NCBI GenBank assembly: GCA_943735955.1 | Contig: OX030968.1 | Coordinates: 4,105,434 to 4,169,433 of the forward strand | Reading direction: 5' to 3' | DNA: 64,000 nucleotides | Source: Piscicola geometra | Taxonomy: Eukaryota > Annelida > Clitellata > Hirudinida > Piscicolidae | In this document: positions 58,396 to 64,000 of the stretch, piece by piece | How the letters are laid out: each line of letters starts with the position of its first letter | Numbering within the stretch: position 1 is the stretch's first letter | Notes under the pieces: model-generated | The model's input: only the letters and a program-made list of their open reading frames with translations | Told to the model about the DNA's origin: nothing | Database searches by the model: none | Translations under genes and position numbers: made by a program

Positions 58396-59733
58396 ATGAG
58401 AGCTGGGCTCAGAAGTGTATATTGTGCACTGCAAAGGAGCATAATGGAATATGCCAGCCCTGCATGGACACCTTGGACTCCAAAAACCCACATCACCAAG
58501 ATCGAGAGGGCCCAACTTCGTGCTGCCAAAATCCTCACCTGTCTCACAGCAACAACGCCCTCCGAAGCTGTTCTTGTTGAAGCAGACCTAGCCAACATGG
58601 AGACGAGGTTTGATCAAGCTTCTCTCAAAAGGGCTGTTAAATGGGTGAGCTACAAGCAGGAAGACTGGAGGAAGTCACTTGCAGAGAAACATGTCCCCAA
58701 GAAGCTGAAACAGAACAGCTGGAGGGCCAAATTCCTTCACCAAGCAAAGGCACTTCTCCCAGAAGACCCACTGCATGAAGCGATATACGAGCCAAAGCCG
58801 CCGTGGATCAACTTCCCCCTCAACATCAGCTACTCCAAATCCAGCAAGCACGACCCTGATCTCTTGCAACTGGAAGCAGCTAAAGATGCCATCTCCCAGG
58901 AAGGCGAAGCTGACTTTACCATCTACACTGACGGCTCGGTGCAAGGTGTGGCAAAGCATGGTGGTGCTGCGGTGGTGGTGTACCAAGGAGATCAGAAAGT
59001 AGCTAACTGGAACAAGCCCACAGGTCACAAGAGTAACCCAATGGACACTGAAAGAATTGCGGTTGAGGAGGCTCTGAAATGGTTGAGTGAGAGAAAGGAA
59101 TGGAGCGTGGCAAAGATTGTGTGCGATTGCAAGCCACTTCTTTCGCTAATGGCATCCAACTCTCTCTCCTCCCATCGAATCTCACAGCTAACTGCACAGT
59201 GTACCAACATGAACAAAAAGGTTATCTTCATCTGGGTGCCAAGCCACTGCTGTCTGATCGGAAACGAGGAGGCTGATGCAGAAGCAGCTACAGGATTCAG
59301 GGCACAGCTAACCCCGCTACACCAGGAACTATCGAGAACAGGGATCTGCCAGGCAGTCACAAACCACAGACCACAAGAATCCCACTTCAGTAACGACAGA
59401 CTGAATGGCATATACAAAGGAAGGCTCAAGAAAGCTGAGGAGGAGCTCACCAAACTTGCTCGCACCAACCTGAGCAAGTTCCGTACAGGGCACCACCCGG
59501 CGATCAGAGCCTACCAATGTAGAATTGGTCTAAACCAAGAAGACTTATGCAGACTCTGCAAGACAGCCCAGGAGACAACAACTCATCTCTGGACAGACTG
59601 CCCAGCCCTTGAACCAGATAGGGCAGCACACGGGCTGGGCAAGAACACAAGAGAACTGACTCAAGAGCCTGGCAGGGCAGCGCAGCTGGTTGAGGTTATC
59701 CTCTCCAGACTGCTAAACAACGAAACGAACTAA
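58396..59733 (+). CDS. LINE-derived ORF: RT thumb end, RNase H and C-terminal zinc knuckle
   Basis: 445 codons without a break. Residues 1-60 match the end of non-LTR reverse transcriptases (LRSVYCALQRSIMEYASPAW, IERAQLRAAKILT). Residues about 170-300 form an RNase H domain with all four acidic residues in context: IYTDGSV, DTERIAVEEAL, IVCDCKPLLSL and GNEEADAEA, plus WVPSHC. A C-terminal CRLCKTAQETTTHLWTDC knuckle is typical of I-superfamily LINEs with RNase H. The RT fingers and palm (YxDD) are absent. It sits between the integrase tail and pol tail of the LTR element. It may be a 5-prime-truncated LINE inserted into the AAC tract, or a captured domain; its intact frame favours recent insertion or selection. 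It starts at an internal Met, and upstream in frame there is a stop. Confidence 0.82.
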   Translation: MRAGLRSVYCALQRSIMEYASPAWTPWTPKTHITKIERAQLRAAKILTCLTATTPSEAVLVEADLANMETRFDQASLKRAVKWVSYKQEDWRKSLAEKHVPKKLKQNSWRAKFLHQAKALLPEDPLHEAIYEPKPPWINFPLNISYSKSSKHDPDLLQLEAAKDAISQEGEADFTIYTDGSVQGVAKHGGAAVVVYQGDQKVANWNKPTGHKSNPMDTERIAVEEALKWLSERKEWSVAKIVCDCKPLLSLMASNSLSSHRISQLTAQCTNMNKKVIFIWVPSHCCLIGNEEADAEAATGFRAQLTPLHQELSRTGICQAVTNHRPQESHFSNDRLNGIYKGRLKKAEEELTKLARTNLSKFRTGHHPAIRAYQCRIGLNQEDLCRLCKTAQETTTHLWTDCPALEPDRAAHGLGKNTRELTQEPGRAAQLVEVILSRLLNNETN

Positions 59734-59840
59734 AACAACAACAACAACAACAACAACAACCCCCACAACAACAACAACCCCCACAACAACAACAAGCACC
59801 ACAACAACAACTACAACAACCCCCACAACAACAACGGCTA
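59733..59840 (+). repeat. (AAC)n tract after the LINE segment
   Basis: AACAACAACAACAAC with CCCC interruptions, directly after the LINE stop codon. It could be the LINE 3-prime tail or the expanded target repeat. Confidence 0.85.
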
Positions 59841-59859
59841 CCAACTCATCGAATACTCA

Positions 59860-59986
59860 ACAGCCACCTCCAATCCACACTAGGTCCGGCAGAAGGGTGC
59901 ATTGGCCAAAGAATTTGGCAGATTACACAACGGGACTCATTGACGCCTTGTCTATCAACCGCCCATCAACCAATCGTGCTAACTAA
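59860..59986 (+). pseudogene. C-terminal tail of the Ty3 pol polyprotein
   Basis: Reads PPIHTRSGRRVHWPKNLADY and ends at TAA 59984-59986. TRSGRRV-like endings are typical of CsRn1-group pol. It shows that the LINE segment lies inside the former pol ORF. Confidence 0.65.
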
Positions 59987-60071
59987 GTCTTTATCATCAT
60001 TTTCAGAATTTCTCCGTCGTCAGCTACGTTTTATCTTGCGTCATCACTTGATTCTTTGAGTTCACAAAGGG

Positions 60072-60240
60072 CTGCGACATGCACCACTGCAACATGCACC
60101 ACTGCAACATGCACCACTGCAACATGCACCACTGCAACATGCACCACTGCAACATGCACTACTGCAACATGCACCACTGCAACATGCACTACTGCAACAT
60201 GCACCACTGCAACATGCACTACTGCAACAACAACTATTGC
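60072..60240 (+). repeat. 15-bp minisatellite inside the LTR element
   Basis: About eleven units of AACATGCACCACTGC, later alternating with AACATGCACTACTGC, between the pol tail and the 3-prime LTR. Confidence 0.93.
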
Positions 60241-60313
60241 ACCAACAAAATTCACAACTTGAAAATATTTTGTTTGCTTCTTCGTTCGCCAGTACTCTCT
60301 GGTGGGGGAGTAT

Positions 60314-60445
60314 TGTAGCAGCCACATTGTGTACGATATGTACACACAACCACTCCTAGGCGACCTTTGTCCCTAGCACCCTATATAAAGTCGTTATCGT
60401 GTAAATAAACTCTCTCTCGTGTTTCCTGAACTCTTAGTCGTAACA
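60314..60445 (+). repeat. 3-prime LTR
   Basis: Same length as the 5-prime LTR, with TATATAAA at 60382-60389. Followed by the target duplication AAGC. Confidence 0.93.
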
Positions 60446-60494
60446 AAGCACAAAAACAAAACACAAGATTTATTCTTTAAAATTTTAAATTACA

Positions 60495-60770
60495 TTAGTG
60501 AATTAGAAAATCACAAATTGTCTTTTTTACTACAGAAAAATATTTAATTTGAATAAAAAAAATTAATTGTTTATTTAATTTAAAAAATGGTACAAAACAT
60601 AGTAAAAAAATTTTCTTCGCCATCGGCTCGCCCTCCTTTCTGGCTTCATTGTACTCTTGACGTGCCTTGTTTAGGTATCTGTTGCTCTCTTCCCACTTGC
60701 CTGTGGTTTTCTCTTTCCATTTGAAGGTCATGGCAGAATCGGAGTTGAGCTTCAAAACTTTTCTGTGGTA
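60495..60770 (-). CDS. Unidentified exon-like fragment
   Basis: After an acceptor-like TTGATTACCACAG, the minus strand reads KVLKLNSDSAMTFKWKEKTT, then GKWEESNRYLNKARQEYNEA and RKEGEPMAKK. The text is charged, helical and protein-like (a TPR-like end is possible). It then runs into AT-rich hydrophobic residues with no obvious donor. It could be the last exon of a gene to the right or a pseudogene fragment. Family not recognised. Confidence 0.35.
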   Translation of the reverse strand, partial: YHRKVLKLNSDSAMTFKWKEKTTGKWEESNRYLNKARQEYNEARKEGEPMAKKIFLLCFVPFFKLNKQLIFFIQIKYFSVVKKTICDFLIH

Positions 60771-60799
60771 ATCAATAGCGAGTATGGAAGTTACAGAAG

Positions 60800-60965
60800 T
60801 GGTAAACGGATAAAAGGTCCTCCGGATAAAAAGTCCTCGGATAAAAAGTCCTCGGATAAAAAGTCCTCCGGATAAAAAGTCATCCGGATAAAAAGTCCTC
60901 CGGATAAAAAGTCTTCCGGATAAAAAGTCCTCCGGATAAAAAGTCTTCAGGATAAAAATCTTCAA
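60800..60965 (+). repeat. 16-bp repeat array, CCGGATAAAAAGTCCT variant
   Basis: About ten units of CCGGATAAAAAGTCCT changing to CAGGATAAAAATCTTC, the same repeat family as the long array at 61935. Followed by AAAAAATTACTTTTCAAGGA, which also follows the long array at 63250. Confidence 0.88.
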
Positions 60966-60989
60966 AAAATTACTTTTCAAGGAAAAATA

Positions 60990-61120
60990 CGTGATTAATA
61001 CGTGATCCTTGAAACTTTAAGAATAAAATTTAATACTTTTATCTAATGTTTGCTATGTTTTTTTCGTTCAATCTCGAAATAGCATTTGAATAAATTTGAA
61101 TTGGTTGTGTTTGTTTCTTA
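60990..61120. repeat. Foldback unit, forward copy
   Basis: A segment of about 120 bp (containing TCTAATGTTTGCT and GCATTTGAATAAATTTGAAT) that is the reverse complement, with mismatches, of 63310-63420 and 63460-63600. Confidence 0.75.
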
Positions 61121-61136
61121 TTTTTAGCTTATGTTA

Positions 61137-61545
61137 GATATATCAAATAGAAGACATGAAACTTTCAGAGTTTTATGAGAAATGTGGTTAGAGCTCCCAG
61201 GAGGAAAAGAATAATCGGGAATAAGAAGTGCTTTTTATATAATTTCAATAACTTTAATGAATGTAAATAATTGTTAGAAATATTTTTAATTAACAAATAC
61301 TGAAGAGAGACTAATTAATTAATAAATATCAAATAGAAGACATGAAACTTTCGGAGTTGTATGTGAAATGTGGTTAGAGCTCCAAGGAAGAAAAGAATAA
61401 TCGGAAAGTAGAAGTGCTTTTATATAATTTTATTAATTTTAATGAATGTAATAAAAAATTAGAAACAATTTTAATTAACATATACAAAGAAGAGACTAAT
61501 TAATTAAGAAATATCAAATAGAAGACATGAATAATCTGGAGGAAA
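61137..61545. repeat. About 186-bp tandem repeat
   Basis: ATATCAAATAGAAGACATGA recurs at about 61138, 61326 and 61510, giving two full units and part of a third. Each holds GAAATGTGGTTAGAGCTCC and AAAAGAATAATCGG. Confidence 0.88.
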
Positions 61546-61599
61546 AAGTGCTAGGGCTTCAGATTGAGCACTAGTGCAAAGCTTGCAAGCTCCCACTGG

Positions 61600-61890
61600 A
61601 GGAAGAAGTGCTTTTTATAGGGGAACGGACAAAAAGCCTCTCGGAGAAAAAGCCTTCGGATAAAATACCTTCTACAAAAAGCCTCCCGGAGAAAAAACCT
61701 CCTGGAGAAAAAGCCTCTCGGAGAAAATGTCTCCTTGTTAATATTTTAGTATAAATAAAACGGACTTTTAATATAAAAACGGATTTTTATAGATTCGTTT
61801 CACAATTTTAAATAAATAAAACGGACTTTTTATATAAAAAAAGGATTTTTATAGATTCGTTTCACAATTTTGAATAAATAAAACGGACTA
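61600..61890. repeat. AAAAAGCCTCTCGGAG repeats and 63-bp duplication
   Basis: At 61625-61740 there are seven or so 16-bp units of AAAAAGCCTCTCGGAG, a diverged form of the main 16-bp repeat. At 61750-61885 a unit of about 63 bp containing AAATAAAACGGACTTTTTAT is duplicated. Confidence 0.8.
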
Positions 61891-61934
61891 TTTTTTTTTA
61901 AAAACACATACCTAAAACGATTTATCAAATACAA

Positions 61935-63260
61935 TAAAAATTATTGGTAAACGGATAAAAAGTCTTCAGGATGAAAAGTCTTCAAGATAAAAAGTCTTCA
62001 GGATAAAAAGTCTTCAGGATAAAAAGTCTTCAGAATAAAAAGTCTTCAGGATAAAAAGTCTTCAGGATAAAAAGTCTTCAGGATAAAAAGTCTTCAGAAT
62101 AAAAAGTCTTCAGGATAAAAAGTCTTCAGGATAAAAAGTCTTCAGGATAAAAAGTCTTCAGGATAAAAAGTCTTCAGGATAAAAAGTCTTCAGAATAAAA
62201 AGTCTTCAGGATAAAAAGTCTTCAGGATAAAAAGTCTTCAGGATAAAAAGTCTTCAGAATAAAAAGTATTCAGGATAAAAAGTTTTCAGAATAAAAAGTC
62301 TTCAGGATAAAAAGTCTTCAGGATAAAAAGTCTTCAAGATAAAAATTTTTCAGGATAAAAGCCTTCAGAATAAAATGTCTTCAGAATAAAATGTCTTCAG
62401 GATAAAAAGTCTTCAGGATAAAAAGTCTTCAGGATAAAAAGTCTTCAGGATAAAAAGTCTTCAAGATAAAAAGTCTTCAGGATAAAAAGTCTTCAGGATA
62501 AAAAGTCTTCAGGATAAAAAGTCTTCAGGATAAAAAGTCTTCAGGATAAAAAGTCTTCAGGATAAAAAGTCTTCAGGATAGAAAGTCTTCAGAATAAAAA
62601 GTCTTCAAGATAAAAAGTCTTTAAGATAAAAAGCCTTCAGAATAAAAAGTCTTCAGGATAAAAAGTCTTCAGGATGAAAAGTTTTCAAGATAAAAAGTCT
62701 TCAGGATAAGAAGTCTTCAGGATAAAAAGTCTTCAGGATAAAAAGTCTTCAGGATAAAAAGTCTTCAGGATAAAAAGTCTTTAGGATAAAAAGTCTTCAG
62801 GATAAAAAGTCTTCAGGATAAAAAGTCTTCAGGGTAAAAAGTTTTCAGGATAAAAAGTCTTCAGGATAAAAAGTTTTCAGGATAAAAAGTCTTCAGAATA
62901 AAATTTTTCAAGATAAAAAGTCTTCAGGATAAAAAATCTTCAGGATAAAAAGTCTTCAGGATAAAAAGTCTTCAGAATAAAAAGTCTTCAGGATAGAAAG
63001 TCTTCAGAATAAAAAGTCTTCAAGATAAAAAGTCTTTAAGATAAAAAGCCTTCAGAATAAAAAGTCTTCAGGATAAAAAGTCTTCAGGATAAAAAGTTTT
63101 CAGGATAAAAAGTTTTCAGGATAAAAAGTCTTCAGGATAAAAGTCTTCAGGATAAAAAGACTTCAAAAAAATGTCTTCAGGATAAAAATTCTTTAGAATA
63201 AAAAGTCTTCAGGATAAAAAGTCTTCAGGATAAAAAGTCTTCAGGAAAAAAATCTTCAAA
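61935..63260 (+). repeat. Long 16-bp repeat array GATAAAAAGTCTTCAG
   Basis: About 80 units of GATAAAAAGTCTTCAG with point variants. A segment of about 300 bp (landmarks GATAGAAAGTCTTCAGAATA and AAGTCTTTAAGATAAAAAGC) recurs near 62580 and 62995, showing block duplication. Confidence 0.95.
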
Positions 63261-63299
63261 AATTAATTTTTAAGGAAAAATAATCACGATCGAGAACCA

Positions 63300-63605
63300 G
63301 CAGAAAACTTAATGATTAAAGTGAGGAATCAACAACCCAGTCAAATTTATTCAAATACTATTTCCAGACTGAAAAAAAATGAGCAAACGTTAGATGAAAG
63401 TATGAAATTCCAATCTTTTAGTTTTAAGGATCACGTATTCTTTCTTAAACATTATTTCCTTGTGGTTAAAGTGACGAAACAACAACAGCCAAGTCAAATT
63501 TGTTCAAATGCTATTTCGAGATTGAACGAAAAAATTAGATAAAAGTATCACATTTTATTTTTTAAGTTTTAAGGATAACGTATTAATCACGTATTTTTTC
63601 TTAAA
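63300..63605. repeat. Foldback units, two reverse copies
   Basis: Two tandem copies of about 145 bp (63315-63450 and 63465-63605), each with CAGTCAAATTTATTCAAAT-like and AAGGATCACGTATTCTTTCT-like words. Both are the reverse complement of 60990-61120. They occupy the spacer where the 16-bp repeat changes orientation. Confidence 0.75.
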
Positions 63606-63629
63606 ATTTAATTTATTAAAAAAAATTCT

Positions 63630-64000
63630 TAAAACTTTTTATCCTAAAGACTTTTTATCCTGAAGACTTTTTATTTTGAAAACTTTTTATCTTGAAGACT
63701 TTTTATCCTAAAGACTTTTTATCCTGAAGACTTTTTTTCCTGAAAACTTTTTATCCTGAAGACTTTTTATCCTGAAAACATTTTATTCTGAAGGCTTTTT
63801 ATACTGAAAACTTTTTATCTTAATAATAATAATAATAATAATTGTCATTTTTGTATAGCGCCCGGGCACGCAACTGAAGACTTTATCCTGAAGACTTTTT
63901 ATCCTGAAGACTTTTTATCCTGAAAACTTTTTATCTTGAATACTTTTTATCCTGAAGACTTTTTATCCTGAAGACTTTTTATTCTGAAGACTTTTTATTC
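63630..64000 (-). repeat. 16-bp repeat array in reverse orientation, to the window end
   Basis: Units of CTGAAGACTTTTTATC, the reverse complement of the array at 61935-63260. It is interrupted by a SINE fragment at 63826-63880 and continues beyond the window. Confidence 0.93.
63826..63880 (-). mobile_element. SINE 3-prime fragment inside the reverse 16-bp array
   Basis: (AAT)n, then TTGTCATTTTTGTATAGCGC, then CCGGGCACGCAACTGA: the reverse complement of the 3-prime end of the SINE at 22234, nearly identical to the copy at 53502. Confidence 0.72.

Larger units (their letters stand above)
57010..60445 (+). mobile_element. Non-autonomous Ty3/CsRn1-type LTR retrotransposon with a LINE-derived RNase H region
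   Basis: A 3436-bp element with 132-bp LTRs (57010-57141, 60314-60445; three mismatches by eye) flanked by the 4-bp repeat AAGC (57006-57009, 60446-60449). A tRNA-Trp-type primer site follows the 5-prime LTR and a purine-rich tract (GGTGGGGGAG, 60301-60310) precedes the 3-prime LTR. In order: gag, the first residues of protease, a jump to the integrase GPY/F tail, an AAC-rich linker, a LINE RT-thumb/RNase H/zinc-knuckle ORF, another AAC tract, the true pol tail and a 15-bp repeat array. Most of protease and integrase, and the element's own RT and RNase H, are missing, so it cannot move alone. Confidence 0.88.

Noticed and set aside
61935..64000. A CRISPR array
   Set aside because: The 16-bp units are contiguous with no unique spacers, and the host is a eukaryote.

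Overview
The window is nuclear DNA of an invertebrate metazoan. Its genes have many short GT-AG introns, unique DNA is AT-rich, and microsatellites (GAT, GGT, CAT, CATC) are very abundant. A ciliary axonemal protein (CFAP44), N-WASP, an hnRNP R/Q protein and TFIIS are all animal-type. Mobile DNA includes hAT elements, a CsRn1-like Ty3 retroelement, a tRNA-headed SINE and non-LTR fragments. A lophotrochozoan (annelid or mollusc) is my guess; the sequence does not settle it. No bacterial operon, CRISPR array or viral genome is present. Exon limits were read by hand from splice signals, reading phase and remembered family sequences.

Layout. (1) 242-15799, minus: WASL (N-WASP), ten exons seen, last acidic exon outside the window. 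Its second intron holds about 8.9 kb of G-rich minisatellite with higher-order structure; a lower intron holds an intact-ended hAT copy. (2) 16992-39959, plus: CFAP44, 32 exons placed, head to head with WASL, with several microsatellites read as coding sequence. (3) One late CFAP44 intron (32794-39295) holds a non-LTR remnant, split by what looks like one composite hAT insertion. It consists of two hAT copies, 2.9 kb of other DNA and an intact 415-codon ORF for a secreted or anchored protein, bounded by one pair of 8-bp target duplications. (4) 40430-44932, plus: an unnamed gene with an acidic, Asn-rich N-terminal part and a RAMA-like domain. (5) 47557-52386, minus: a complete hnRNP R/Q-like gene, head to head with (6) 52714-54430, plus: a small membrane-anchored YccV-like protein. 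(7) 55575-56586, minus: TFIIS. (8) 57010-60445: a short-LTR retroelement of CsRn1 type that keeps gag and the ends of pol but has lost the pol core, and contains the RNase H end of a non-LTR retrotransposon. (9) 60495-64000: an unidentified exon-like fragment, then arrays of a 16-bp repeat that change orientation around 63.3-63.6 kb, resembling a foldback element.

The host genes do not form an operon or a pathway. WASL drives Arp2/3 actin assembly, CFAP44 serves motile cilia, and the hnRNP, TFIIS and RAMA genes are nuclear. The two head-to-head pairs may share promoters. The points of most interest are the composite hAT with its passenger gene, the LTR/LINE chimera, the layered G-quadruplex minisatellite, the inverted 16-bp arrays and the SINE family with a shared 3-prime tail.
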